Shown: piece after piece, positions 1 to 8,667 of the stretch
Layout: every line of letters starts with the position of its first letter
Numbering within the stretch: position 1 is the stretch's first letter
Assembly (NCBI GenBank): GCA_045536365.1
Contig: JAZSNL010000022.1
Span: 1-64,000, forward strand
Direction of reading: 5' to 3'
DNA length: 64,000 nt
From: JAZSNL01 sp045536365
GTDB lineage: Bacteria; Bacillota_I; Bacilli_A; ML615J-28; CAG-313
The notes under the pieces: generated by a model
The model's input: the letters and a program-made list of their open reading frames with translations, nothing else
Databases searched by the model: none
What the model was told of the DNA's origin: nothing
Made by a program: the position numbers and the translations under genes

Positions 1-190
1 GAATGAACTTTATAGAGATTTTAAAATATATTTCGCAGATGATATTAATATAGCAATAAAAAACTATATTAACTATTTCAACAATCAAAGATTAGCTTAT
101 TCCCTAAAATATAAAACCCCCATTCAGTATAGAACTGAACAAGGGTTTACATAATTGTTTTTTTGTGTCTACTTTTACTTGACTATTTCA
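1..190 (+). mobile_element. Right end of an IS3-family insertion sequence (truncated by window edge)
   Basis: The first 154 bases encode the C-terminus of an IS3-type transposase. They are followed by a short non-coding tail, TGTCTACTTTTACTTGACTA at about 163-182, running to about 190, which looks like the terminal inverted repeat region of such elements. The left part lies outside the window, so the inverted repeat and target-site duplication cannot be paired and the exact boundary is uncertain. Confidence 0.6.
2..154 (+). CDS. IS3-family transposase OrfB, C-terminal fragment
   Basis: An open frame from the window edge to TAA at 152-154 encodes 50 residues. It contains the motif YFNNQRLAYSLKYKTPIQYR, typical of the extreme C-terminus of IS3/IS150-type integrase-like transposases, whose usual form is a Y-N-x-x-R-x-H-x-x-L followed by S/T-P. 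The DDE catalytic core would be upstream and is not in the window. The end is intact, so the gene is cut by the window rather than visibly broken. Nothing shows whether the full element is active. Confidence 0.7.
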   Translation, partial: NELYRDFKIYFADDINIAIKNYINYFNNQRLAYSLKYKTPIQYRTEQGFT

Positions 191-208
191 AGAAATTCTA
201 CCGGTTTT

Positions 209-886
209 TTAGCTATTTTTAACTTTATTTAAAAAGTAATCTAATATAATTTTACTTTCTTCAGAATCAATTCTTTCAGGATGCCACTGTGCTCCTAAAA
301 TAGGAAGAGATTCATGTTCGATAAATTCAATTACATCTCCATTCATAAGTAATGTATGATAACCATCAGGTAATTTATCAGCACATTGGTGATGATAAGT
401 ATTTACTGTGAATTCATCTGGAAGAAGTTTTGCTACACCTATATTTTTTACTTTTTTAACTGTGTGATAAATTCCTTCATGAGGATGATTTAGATTATCA
501 TGGGCGATATCTTGATGTAGTGTTCCACCTTGTGTAACAACTATTGCTTGTAATCCTCGACAGATACCAAGTAATGGTTTTTTGTTTTTTACTGCGTGAT
601 CAATTACTTGTTTATCAATTATGTCAATCACAGGGTCGATTTCCTTTGATAAATTTAAATCATTATTTTGACCATATAAAGTCGGATCGAAATCATCCCC
701 ACCTATTACTAGGAAACCATCACATAGTGATAAAATTTGTTCAATATTTTTTGATGGAGTTAGGATAAAATATAATACATCGTTGTTATCTAAATAATCT
801 ATATACATTTGAGATACTCTTAAAAATTTCTTTTTGTCATCATTATAATAGTATCTTGGTGTAATTCCTATAATTTTCTGATTCAC
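209..886 (-). CDS. Gamma-glutamyl-gamma-aminobutyrate hydrolase family protein (peptidase C26)
   Basis: A 225-residue class I glutamine-amidotransferase-like hydrolase of the PuuD type, which cleaves gamma-glutamyl amide bonds in the cytosol. Visible motifs are IGGDDFDP near residue 60, the nucleophile elbow GICRGLQ, with its Cys, near residue 108, and GAQWHPE near residue 200, which supplies the His-Glu of the triad. A longer frame opens at 934, but the GTG at 886 is preceded by a well-spaced GAGGTG and starts directly at the conserved NQKIIGITP, so 886 is preferred. The gene points toward the IS fragment, and no polyamine genes are adjacent. The substrate is therefore unassigned. Confidence 0.85.
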   Translation of the reverse strand: MNQKIIGITPRYYYNDDKKKFLRVSQMYIDYLDNNDVLYFILTPSKNIEQILSLCDGFLVIGGDDFDPTLYGQNNDLNLSKEIDPVIDIIDKQVIDHAVKNKKPLLGICRGLQAIVVTQGGTLHQDIAHDNLNHPHEGIYHTVKKVKNIGVAKLLPDEFTVNTYHHQCADKLPDGYHTLLMNGDVIEFIEHESLPILGAQWHPERIDSEESKIILDYFLNKVKNS

Positions 887-963
887 GTTTTTCACCTCGA
901 AGAATATTATAACATTTTGTCTAAAATATTTCAAATAAGTTAAAAATAATCTTTTTGTTTATA

Positions 964-992
964 TTTACAAAATATTAAAAATATGGTATAAT
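964..992 (+). promoter_or_regulatory. Sigma-A promoter for the CtpE-like ATPase
   Basis: TTTACA (964-969), a 17-base spacer, then a perfect TATAAT (987-992). It lies 38 bases upstream of the 1030 start. Confidence 0.75.
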
Positions 993-1029
993 ATATATAA
1001 TAGAAGTAAACATTGAAAGGAGAATTAAT

Positions 1030-3633
1030 ATGAACAAGAACAAGTACATCAGAATTAGTCAAAATAGATACAATCCTCCTTTTGATTATGGGTTAAATGA
1101 TACACAAGTTCATTCTAGAATTGAAACTAAATTAGTCAATAAAACTGATAAAAAAGGTAAAAAGACTTATTTTCATATAATTATAAAAAACTTTATTACT
1201 TTTTTTAATATTGTTTATTTTTTAATTGCATTATTACTTGCAAGTGCATCTGCTGAAATATCAGATTTCATGTTTGTTTTAATTGTTCTTGCAAATACTT
1301 TAATTGGTACATTCCAAGAAATTAGATCTAAACATACAATTGATCAATTATCCATTTTATCTACTCCTAGAGTAATGGTAGTTAGAAATGGTCAAAAACA
1401 AGAAATTGCGGTAGAAGAAATTGTATTAGATGATATTTTATATTTAATTCCTGGTAAACAAATTGCTTCTGATGCGATAGTAGTAGAAGGTGAAATTGAA
1501 GTAAATGAATCTCAATTAACAGGTGAATCTGTTCCAATTAAAAAACAAATTGGTGATTCTATTTATTCGGGTACATTCGTTGTATCAGGTAATTGTCATG
1601 CAAAAGTTGAAAGAGTTGGAGCTGAAAATGCTATTTCTCAATTAACTTCTCAAGCTAAAACTTATCGTAAACCTCAATCTGAAATTCTAGGATCATTAAA
1701 TTTATGGTTAAAGATTGTCGCAGTATTTTTAGTTGTATCTGGTACAATTATGTTTATTAATTCTTTTGGTATTGAAAACTTAAAAGAGTTTGTCTTTAAA
1801 AATGGTTTTTCTTTCTTTAATGAAGAAACAGGACTATATAATGCTGAATTATTAGCAAGTTATCAAACAGCTATTAAATCTACATCAACAGCATTAATAG
1901 GTATGATTCCTGCAGGACTATATTTGTTAACATCAGTTGCTTTAGCAGTGGGTGTTATCAATCTTGCTAAAGATAAAACATTAGTTCAAGACATTTATTG
2001 TATTGAAATGCTAGCAAGAACAGATGTATTATGTTTGGATAAAACTGGTACTATAACAGATGGTACAATGACAGTTGTTCGATATATAGAAATGCAACGT
2101 GGTGGTAATTATAATATTGCTACAATTGTTGGTTCTATGAATGATGCTTTAAAAGAATCAAATTCTACATCTAAAGCATTAGAAACATATTTTGGCTTTA
2201 GTAATAAACTTAAACCAATTGAAGTAATTTCTTTTTCATCAGATCGTAAATATAGTGCTGTTACTTTTGAAAACGAAGGTACTTATCTAATAGGTGCTCC
2301 TGAATTTGTTTTAAAACGTTCATTTGATAAATATGCTGATGAAGTAAATAAATATGCAAACCAAGGTTTAAGAGTACTTGCCTTAGCTCATACAAATGCT
2401 CCATTAAAAGATGGAAAAACAACAAGAGCTCCTAAATTAATATCATTAATTTTAATAGAAGACCAAATAAGACCTGATGCTTATGATACAATCAAATATT
2501 TCCGTGAAAACGGTGTTGAAGTTAAAGTAATTTCAGGTGATAACCCTGTTACAGTAGCAGAAGTTGCTAAAAGAGTTGGTATAGCTAATGCTGAAGATTA
2601 TATTAGCTTAGATGGATTAAATAATGAAGAAGTTTATCAAGTTGCAAGAAGTTATACTGTTTTTGGACGTGTTAAACCAGAACAAAAACAAATCATTATT
2701 AAATCATTAAAGGATGCTCAAAAAACTGTTGCAATGACAGGTGATGGTGTAAACGATATTCTTGCATTAAAAGAAGCTGATTGTAGTATTGCAATGGCAT
2801 CAGGTAGTGATGCAGTTAGAAGTGTTTCACAACTTGTATTATTAGATTCAAACTTTTCATCTTTACCTAAGGTTGTAAGAGAAGGAAGAAGAGTTATTAA
2901 TAATATTAGTAGTACTTCAACTTTATTCTTTGTTAAATCTTTATTTATAATAATTCTAGCTTTATTAACAATAACAGGGATGATAGGAAAATTATCTCCT
3001 AATGGATTAAATGTTTTTCCTATTGCAAAACCATTCCAATTATTTATGATTGAAGTGTTTATTGACGGTTTAGCCGCAACATTCTTGGCTATACAGCCTA
3101 ACTATAAGAAGGTTCATGGTAAATTCTTAAGAAATGTCTTTAAAAAAGCTTTACCTGGTGCTCTTGCAATAGTATTAGAAGTATTAGTTGTTTATATTAT
3201 TGCAAAACCTATCGGATTAACTCAAGAACAAGTTGTTACAATTGTTGTTATTTGTTCTACAGCAACATGTTTAATGGTGCTTTATATGGCTTGTAGACCT
3301 TATACAATTAAGAAAGCCGTAATGTTTGTAACTATTGTTGCACTATGTTCAGCATTTGTAATATTATCAATGTCAGATGTTACGATCTTTAATTTTAGTG
3401 TTAAAGATGCAAGTCAGTTTGTCATTTTATTTGAAACTATTGTGAATCCGGAAACAGGTGAAAAAGAATTTATTAACTTTACTCCTCTTTTAATCGCATT
3501 AATTCTTGCAATGACTTCATATGTAACTACTACTGTTATTTCGTCATTAATTAATTTCCTTGAAAATAATGCGACTATTAAAAAATCAATTGATACAATT
3601 AGAAAAAGAAGAGAACTTAATAGAGAAGAATAA
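1030..3633 (+). CDS. CtpE-like cation-transporting P-type ATPase
   Basis: An 867-residue integral membrane P2-type ATPase that should move a divalent cation, by family most likely calcium, at the cost of ATP. The actuator TGES is at residues 164-167. The phosphorylation motif DKTGT starts at Asp337, directly after the TM4 segment containing IGMIPAG. The hinge MTGDGVND lies around residues 569-576. Its fourth membrane segment and the following LARTDVLCLDKTGT resemble mycobacterial CtpE more than SERCA-like pumps. The nucleotide-binding KGAPE is replaced by IGAPE. Start ATG 1030 follows GAAAGGAG. It is monocistronic, between a consensus promoter and a strong terminator. Ion specificity is inferred only. 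Confidence 0.85.
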   Translation: MNKNKYIRISQNRYNPPFDYGLNDTQVHSRIETKLVNKTDKKGKKTYFHIIIKNFITFFNIVYFLIALLLASASAEISDFMFVLIVLANTLIGTFQEIRSKHTIDQLSILSTPRVMVVRNGQKQEIAVEEIVLDDILYLIPGKQIASDAIVVEGEIEVNESQLTGESVPIKKQIGDSIYSGTFVVSGNCHAKVERVGAENAISQLTSQAKTYRKPQSEILGSLNLWLKIVAVFLVVSGTIMFINSFGIENLKEFVFKNGFSFFNEETGLYNAELLASYQTAIKSTSTALIGMIPAGLYLLTSVALAVGVINLAKDKTLVQDIYCIEMLARTDVLCLDKTGTITDGTMTVVRYIEMQRGGNYNIATIVGSMNDALKESNSTSKALETYFGFSNKLKPIEVISFSSDRKYSAVTFENEGTYLIGAPEFVLKRSFDKYADEVNKYANQGLRVLALAHTNAPLKDGKTTRAPKLISLILIEDQIRPDAYDTIKYFRENGVEVKVISGDNPVTVAEVAKRVGIANAEDYISLDGLNNEEVYQVARSYTVFGRVKPEQKQIIIKSLKDAQKTVAMTGDGVNDILALKEADCSIAMASGSDAVRSVSQLVLLDSNFSSLPKVVREGRRVINNISSTSTLFFVKSLFIIILALLTITGMIGKLSPNGLNVFPIAKPFQLFMIEVFIDGLAATFLAIQPNYKKVHGKFLRNVFKKALPGALAIVLEVLVVYIIAKPIGLTQEQVVTIVVICSTATCLMVLYMACRPYTIKKAVMFVTIVALCSAFVILSMSDVTIFNFSVKDASQFVILFETIVNPETGEKEFINFTPLLIALILAMTSYVTTTVISSLINFLENNATIKKSIDTIRKRRELNREE

Positions 3634-3667
3634 CGATTATATGGAAACATATAATCGTTTTTTTGTT
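3632..3667 (+). terminator. Rho-independent terminator after the CtpE-like gene
   Basis: A perfect 12-bp stem AACGATTATATG / CATATAATCGTT with a GAAA tetraloop, followed by a T-run. It begins within the stop codon. Confidence 0.9.
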
Positions 3668-3730
3668 TTTTTGTCTATACCATTAGAATAATTATTAATA
3701 TAATAAAGTGACTATGAAATGAGGTAGAAA

Positions 3731-4462
3731 ATGAATGTAGTTGAATTAAAAAATGTTAATAAAGTTTTTTACAATGAATTAGGAAAAGTAGATGTTTTAA
3801 AAGATATTTCCTTTAATGTCGAAGAAGGAAAAATAATATCAATAGTAGGTCCTTCTGGAAGTGGTAAATCGACAATTTTAAATATTATATCGAAAATAAT
3901 CGGAATAACTGATGGAGAAGTTATTGTTAATGGAACTGTAGGCTATATGTTTCAAAAAGATCAATTGTTATCTTGGCGAAATACTTGGAATAATGTTTTA
4001 ATTGGTCTTGAAATTACAAAACAAAATGATAAAGAACATCAAGATAGAGTTAAACAAATGTTAGAAAAATATGGATTAATTGAGTTTGTTAATAATTATC
4101 CTTCTCAATTATCAGGAGGAATGAGACAAAGAATTGCTTTAATAAGAACATTAGCAACAGAACCTAATATTTTATTGTTAGATGAACCATTTTCAGCATT
4201 AGATTATCAAACTAAATTGACTGTTAGTAATGATGTTTATCGTATTATAAAAGAAGAGGGTTTAACAGCAATTCTTGTCACTCATGATATAACAGAAGCT
4301 ATTTCAATGTCTGATCAGATTATTGTTTTATCTGATCGTCCTGCAAGTATTAAAAAAATACATGATATTAAGTTTGATGGAGATTTAAATCCTATTTCCA
4401 GAAGAAAGACTTTAGAGTTTACAGAGTATTTTGATTTTATATGGAGTGAATTGAATGAATAA
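3731..4462 (+). CDS. ABC importer ATP-binding protein (SsuB/TauB/ThiZ class)
   Basis: A 243-residue ATPase subunit of a three-gene importer. Walker A is GPSGSGKS at residues 40-47. The Q-loop region is MFQKDQLLSWRNTWNNV, whose L-x-W-x-x-x-x-x-N-V pattern is characteristic of the nitrate/sulfonate/taurine/thiamine-precursor subfamily. The signature LSGGMRQR and Walker B LLLDEPFSALD follow, then the switch His in VTHD. ATG 3731 follows GAGGTAGAAA. The gene overlaps the permease gene by 8 bases, so the products are translationally coupled. A TATAAT at 3699-3704 is a possible -10, but its -35 is poor. Confidence 0.88.
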   Translation: MNVVELKNVNKVFYNELGKVDVLKDISFNVEEGKIISIVGPSGSGKSTILNIISKIIGITDGEVIVNGTVGYMFQKDQLLSWRNTWNNVLIGLEITKQNDKEHQDRVKQMLEKYGLIEFVNNYPSQLSGGMRQRIALIRTLATEPNILLLDEPFSALDYQTKLTVSNDVYRIIKEEGLTAILVTHDITEAISMSDQIIVLSDRPASIKKIHDIKFDGDLNPISRRKTLEFTEYFDFIWSELNE

Positions 4463-5243
4463 TCCTTATTTAATAGAAAAGAAAAAGGAAAAAAGGAAAG
4501 TTTTGTTATGGCAATTTATTGTTTTTTCTTTAATAATAATAGGATGGGAATTATTATCAAGATTTAATATTATTGATTCTTTTTTATTCAGTAAACCTTC
4601 GAGTATAATAAAATTATTAATTGATTATATAAAATCAGCAGAAATATTTAAACATATTTTCATATCTTTATTAGAAACACTTCTTGGTTTAGTAATAGGT
4701 ACATTTGTGGGAATTGTGATTGCGGTAGTATTGTGGTGGAATAAATTACTTGCAAAAGTATTAGATCCAGTATTAATAATGTTTAATGCTTTACCAAAAA
4801 CGGCACTTGCTCCTATATTAATTATATGGGCAGGAACTGGTATTAAAGGGATTACTGTTGTTGCAATATCAATATCACTTGTTTTAACGATTATATCAGC
4901 GTATAGTTATTTTATGATGATTGAAGAAGATCAAATTAAGATGTTAAAGTCTTTTGGTGCAAATAAATGGCAAGTTTTATTTAAGCTTGTTTTACCTGCG
5001 AATTTAGATAATATTTTAAATATTATTAAAATTAATATTGGTATGGCTTGGGTAGGAGTTATAGTTGGTGAATTTATTGTTTCAAGGGCAGGACTTGGTT
5101 ATTTGATTGTTTATGGATCACAGGTATTTAAAATGGATTTAGTCATGATGGGGATTATTGTTTTAATTATTATTTCTTTATTAATGAATTTCATAGTTAA
5201 TTTAATTTATAAAAAAATAAAAAATAAGAGGGGAATATTTTGA
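4455..5243 (+). CDS. ABC importer permease (SsuC/ThiX class)
   Basis: A 262-residue permease with about six membrane helices. The BPD_transp_1 coupling motif is near residues 155-185, with the conserved EEDQIKMLKSFGANKWQVLFK, which docks on the ATPase. The downstream GVIVGEF...GLGYLI is the hallmark of the NitT/TauT permease family. Start ATG 4455 lies inside the end of the ATPase gene. The TGA stop overlaps the TTG start of the lipoprotein gene by 4 bases. It should form a homodimer in the membrane with two copies of the upstream ATPase. Confidence 0.87.
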   Translation: MNNPYLIEKKKEKRKVLLWQFIVFSLIIIGWELLSRFNIIDSFLFSKPSSIIKLLIDYIKSAEIFKHIFISLLETLLGLVIGTFVGIVIAVVLWWNKLLAKVLDPVLIMFNALPKTALAPILIIWAGTGIKGITVVAISISLVLTIISAYSYFMMIEEDQIKMLKSFGANKWQVLFKLVLPANLDNILNIIKINIGMAWVGVIVGEFIVSRAGLGYLIVYGSQVFKMDLVMMGIIVLIIISLLMNFIVNLIYKKIKNKRGIF

Positions 5244-6277
5244 AAAATAAATTTATTTTATTTATTATTAGTTTAATGTTAATTTTTTCTTTGTTTGGTT
5301 GTAAAAAAAATAATTTAACAAAAATTAGAGTTGCTGAAGTAGCTCATTCTGTTTTTTATGCTGCACAATATGTTGCGGTAGAAGAAGGATATTTTGAAGA
5401 AGAAGGTTTAGATGTTGAATTAATTAACGCAAATGGTGCTGATAAAGTAACTGCTGCTTTATTATCAGGAGATGTTCAAATTGGTTTACAAGGCCCTGAA
5501 CCTACAATTTACTTGTATAATAATGATCATAATAATTATTTGATTAATTTTGCTCAAGTTACTAGAACTGATGGAAGTTTTATTTTTGGAAGAGAAAAAA
5601 TAGATAATTTTGATATCACTATGTTAGCAGGTAAAAGTATTTTAGGTGGAAGAATTGGTGGAGTACCTGAAATGACACTAGAATATGTACTTAAAAAAGC
5701 TGGGCTTACTGTTATAAGAGATGCAGAAAGTAATGTTTCTGAGTTAAGAAAAGAAGTTAATGTTAGAACTGATGTTAGTTTTAACGCAATGGCAGGTTCA
5801 TTTATTTCAGGTGAAGGTGATTTTACAACTTTATTTGAACCTACTGCAACTGAATTAGTATTAGGTAATAAAGGTTATTTACTTGCATCTGTTGGTGAGT
5901 TGGCTGGTGAAGTTAGTTATACTGCTTATAGTACTTCATTAAATTATTATAAAAATAATAAGGATGTTTTAGAAAAGTTTACTAGAGCTATTTATAAAGG
6001 TCAAATATATATTTTTAATCATACAGATGAAGAAGTTGCAAGAGTTATGCAGAAACAATTTCCTGATATTGATCTTAAAAATTTAACTGAAGTTGTAAAA
6101 AGATATCGTGATATTAATGCTTGGATGGATACGCCTGTATTTTCTGAAGAGGGGTTTAATAGATTGCAAGATATTATGATTACTGCAAGTGAATTGGAGA
6201 ATGTTGTTGAATTTGAAACTTTAGTTGATTTAGAAATAGCAAAAAGTGTAGTTAATAGTTTTAAAAATACAAAATAA
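5240..6277 (+). CDS. ABC importer substrate-binding lipoprotein (NMT1/THI5-like)
   Basis: A 345-residue binding protein anchored by a lipid: the N-terminal hydrophobic segment ends in the lipobox LFGC with Cys21. The mature part begins with RVAEVAHSVFYAAQYVAVEEGYFEEEGLDVEL, abbreviated here to its diagnostic core YVAVEEGYFEEEGLDVEL, typical of SsuA/THI5-like proteins that bind sulfonates, pyrimidine thiamine precursors, riboflavin or similar small molecules. The start is TTG 5240, behind GAGGGGA and overlapping the permease stop. No thiamine or sulfur riboswitch precedes the operon, and no biosynthetic gene is adjacent, so the ligand cannot be named. Confidence 0.85.
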   Translation: MKNKFILFIISLMLIFSLFGCKKNNLTKIRVAEVAHSVFYAAQYVAVEEGYFEEEGLDVELINANGADKVTAALLSGDVQIGLQGPEPTIYLYNNDHNNYLINFAQVTRTDGSFIFGREKIDNFDITMLAGKSILGGRIGGVPEMTLEYVLKKAGLTVIRDAESNVSELRKEVNVRTDVSFNAMAGSFISGEGDFTTLFEPTATELVLGNKGYLLASVGELAGEVSYTAYSTSLNYYKNNKDVLEKFTRAIYKGQIYIFNHTDEEVARVMQKQFPDIDLKNLTEVVKRYRDINAWMDTPVFSEEGFNRLQDIMITASELENVVEFETLVDLEIAKSVVNSFKNTK

Positions 6278-6300
6278 AAAAGGAACATTGTTCCTTTTTA
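6277..6300 (+). terminator. Terminator of the ABC importer operon
   Basis: A 10-bp stem AAAAAGGAAC / GTTCCTTTTT with an ATT loop. The T-rich 3' arm acts as the U-tract. Confidence 0.8.
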
Positions 6301-6313
6301 GTTTTTCCAATTA

Positions 6314-6342
6314 TTGACATTTAAAATTAATTATGTTAAAAT
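6314..6342 (+). promoter_or_regulatory. Sigma-A promoter for the SPFH/zinc-ribbon operon
   Basis: Consensus TTGACA (6314-6319), a 17-base spacer and TAAAAT (6337-6342), with an extended TGT in front of the -10. Confidence 0.75.
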
Positions 6343-6403
6343 AATAACGATAAATTAAACTAACTTGTTGATATGACAAGTATTTATTAGAAAAGAGGAA
6401 TAT

Positions 6404-7468
6404 ATGGGTTTTATTAGAAGACAATTATTAAAAGTTATAAAATGGGATGATTCAAAGAAGAACTTAATAGTATATCGTTATCCGATGGAAGATCGTGATG
6501 AAATTATGAATGGATGTCAATTAATTGTATCAGAATCTCAAGTTGCTATGTTAGTAAGTGGAGGACAAATTGCTGATGTTTATGGTCCAGGTACTCATAA
6601 ATTAACTACTAATAATATGCCTATTTTAACTAAACTTGCTAGTTGGAAATATGGTTTTGATTCTCCTTTCAAAGCAGATGTTTATTATGTAAATACTAAA
6701 CAATTTATTAATTTAAAATGGGGAACTGCTTCTAAAGTTCCTATGAGAGATGCTGATTTTGGCGTAATTAGAATCGGTGGTAGAGGTCAATATTCATTTA
6801 AGGTATCTGATGCTCCTACATTTATGAGAGAAATCTTTGGTACTAATCGTGATTATAGTACTGATGCTTTAACAGATTATTTTAGAAGTCTAATTGTAAC
6901 TAGTTTTACTAATGCGATTGGTCTTGCGAAAATCCCTGCATTAGATTTAGCAGTTAAATATATGGATATTGCTGATACAATGAAATCTGTTATTCAACCT
7001 GAATTTGATAAATTAGGTATAGAAATTGTAACTTTAACAGTTGAAAATATTTCAGTTCCTGAAGAAGTTGAAAAAGCAATGGATGAAAGAGCTTCTGTTG
7101 GTGTAATGTCAGATAGTTTAGATGACTATACTCAATATCAAACTGCTCAAGCTATTAAAGATGCCGCAAACAACCCTGGTGGAGGTGCTTCAGCAGGTGT
7201 AGGAATTGGTATTGGTGTTGGATTAGGCCAAGCTGTTGGTAACGCAATGGTTGGTAATAATCAAAATAATAATCAACAACAACCTCAACAAAATACACCT
7301 ACTCAACAAGGACCTGCATGTCCTAAATGTTCAGCTTTAACTCCTGCAGGTGCTAAGTTCTGTCCTAATTGTGGCAATGCTTTACCAACTGTTTCATATT
7401 GTCCTAATTGTGGTACACAAGTAGCTCCAGGATCTAAATTCTGTTCTAATTGTGGTCAAAAGTTATAA
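6404..7468 (+). CDS. SPFH/band-7 domain protein with C-terminal zinc ribbons (YdjI-like)
   Basis: A 354-residue protein with three parts. An SPFH (stomatin/flotillin-like) domain covers about residues 25-230. A Gly/Ala- then Gln/Asn-rich linker follows at about 255-300. The C-terminus carries two double-CxxC zinc ribbons (CPKC...CPNC and CPNC...CSNC). This is the architecture of Bacillus subtilis YdjI, which works with PspA/YdjGH in envelope stress. No pspA gene is adjacent here. ATG 6404 follows AAGAGGAA. The next gene starts 3 bases after its stop, so the two are co-translated. A membrane-domain scaffold role is inferred from the family. Confidence 0.8.
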   Translation: MGFIRRQLLKVIKWDDSKKNLIVYRYPMEDRDEIMNGCQLIVSESQVAMLVSGGQIADVYGPGTHKLTTNNMPILTKLASWKYGFDSPFKADVYYVNTKQFINLKWGTASKVPMRDADFGVIRIGGRGQYSFKVSDAPTFMREIFGTNRDYSTDALTDYFRSLIVTSFTNAIGLAKIPALDLAVKYMDIADTMKSVIQPEFDKLGIEIVTLTVENISVPEEVEKAMDERASVGVMSDSLDDYTQYQTAQAIKDAANNPGGGASAGVGIGIGVGLGQAVGNAMVGNNQNNNQQQPQQNTPTQQGPACPKCSALTPAGAKFCPNCGNALPTVSYCPNCGTQVAPGSKFCSNCGQKL

Positions 7469-7471
7469 TAT

Positions 7472-8572
7472 ATGGATAATGAAAATAAAAAGCAGAATGA
7501 ATTTGAAGAAATAAACGGTGAAAAAATAAAAAATGATAATTTTAGTTGCCCGAATTGTGATGCGCAAATAATTTTTAATCCAGCTAAGTCCTCACTTGAA
7601 TGTAGTTATTGTGGATATGTTGAAAAAGTAATTGGTTTTTCAAGTGATGAAGAAAATGATTTAGATGAAGCTGAAGAACATGATGAATCATGGATTGCTG
7701 AAACTAAAATCGTTAGATGTGAAAATTGTGATGCGGAAAATGTTATTTCAACACATCAAATTGCAACAGAATGTCCATTTTGTGGTTCAAGTCAAGTCGT
7801 TTTAGTTGATGAATTAGTTGGTAAAAAACCAGATCGTGTTATTTCTTTTAAGATTTCTGAAGATGATTCAAGAGAAACTTTCAAAAGATGGGTAAAAGGA
7901 AAGTTTTATATTCCAAGAAAAGTAAAAAAGAATATTCCTTCAATTAAAGTTAGAGGAGTATATTTACCAGCTTGGACATATGATTCAGAAACAATATCTC
8001 CTTATGAAGGCAGACTAGGTAAACATTATACTGTAACTGTAGGTTCTGGTAAAAATAGAAGAACTGAAGTTAGGACTAAATGGTTTCGCATTTCAGGCGT
8101 TGAAAGGGTTAATTTTGATGATGTTTTAATTAATGCCGGCGGTAAAGTTACTGGATCTGAACTTTCATCAATTGAACCTTTTAATACAAATGAATCTTTT
8201 GTTTACGAAGAAAAGTTTTTAGCGGGATTTTCTGCTGAACATTATAAAGTAAATGTTCATCAAGGATTTAAGGAAGCTAAAAAGGAAATGAGTTTATTAA
8301 TTAGAAGTAAGATATTAAGTCATTATCATTATGATGTAGTAGGTTATTTAAATTATCAAACTTCATATGATAATAATACTTATAAATATGTATTATTACC
8401 TATTTGGATTGGTGTTTATGAGCATAATAAGAAAAATTATCGTTTTATTACTAATGGTGAAACGGGAAAAATTACGGGAAAATATCCAATTTCTGCGGTA
8501 AAGGTAACATTTACTGTATTGTTTATTATTCTTATTATCGCCGCATTCATATATTTTTATCTATATGCATAA
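7472..8572 (+). CDS. Zinc-ribbon membrane-anchored protein (YdjG-like partner of the SPFH protein)
   Basis: A 366-residue protein. Two N-terminal zinc ribbons, CPNC...CSYC at about 26-46 and CENC...CPFC at about 83-104, are followed by a basic soluble domain of about 200 residues with a KHYTVTVGSGKNRRTEVRTK patch. A single C-terminal membrane helix (about 343-364) makes it a tail-anchored protein facing the cytosol. The arrangement matches TFIIB-type zinc-ribbon proteins such as B. subtilis YdjG, encoded beside YdjI. It has little Shine-Dalgarno signal of its own, so translation is probably coupled to the upstream gene. Its molecular function is unknown. Confidence 0.75.
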   Translation: MDNENKKQNEFEEINGEKIKNDNFSCPNCDAQIIFNPAKSSLECSYCGYVEKVIGFSSDEENDLDEAEEHDESWIAETKIVRCENCDAENVISTHQIATECPFCGSSQVVLVDELVGKKPDRVISFKISEDDSRETFKRWVKGKFYIPRKVKKNIPSIKVRGVYLPAWTYDSETISPYEGRLGKHYTVTVGSGKNRRTEVRTKWFRISGVERVNFDDVLINAGGKVTGSELSSIEPFNTNESFVYEEKFLAGFSAEHYKVNVHQGFKEAKKEMSLLIRSKILSHYHYDVVGYLNYQTSYDNNTYKYVLLPIWIGVYEHNKKNYRFITNGETGKITGKYPISAVKVTFTVLFIILIIAAFIYFYLYA

Positions 8573-8622
8573 AAGATTTAATGGTAAATGCATTATATGT
8601 GTTTACTATTAGATCTTTTTTT
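8571..8622 (+). terminator. Terminator of the SPFH/zinc-ribbon operon
   Basis: Long hairpin: an 18-base arm (8571-8588) pairs with 8602-8619 with only two G-U pairs, around a 13-base loop, and ends in a T-run. Confidence 0.85.
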
Positions 8623-8667
8623 AGTTCTTAAATGTTAAATATAATCATATATTTAATTGGTGATATT

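Noticed and set aside
544..768. Plus-strand ORF opposite the peptidase C26 gene
   Set aside because: It has no recognisable domain or ribosome site and lies wholly antisense to a well-supported gene.
3668..3730. TPP or other riboswitch in front of the THI5-like ABC importer
   Set aside because: The gap is only about 60 bases after a terminator and contains no riboswitch core motif.
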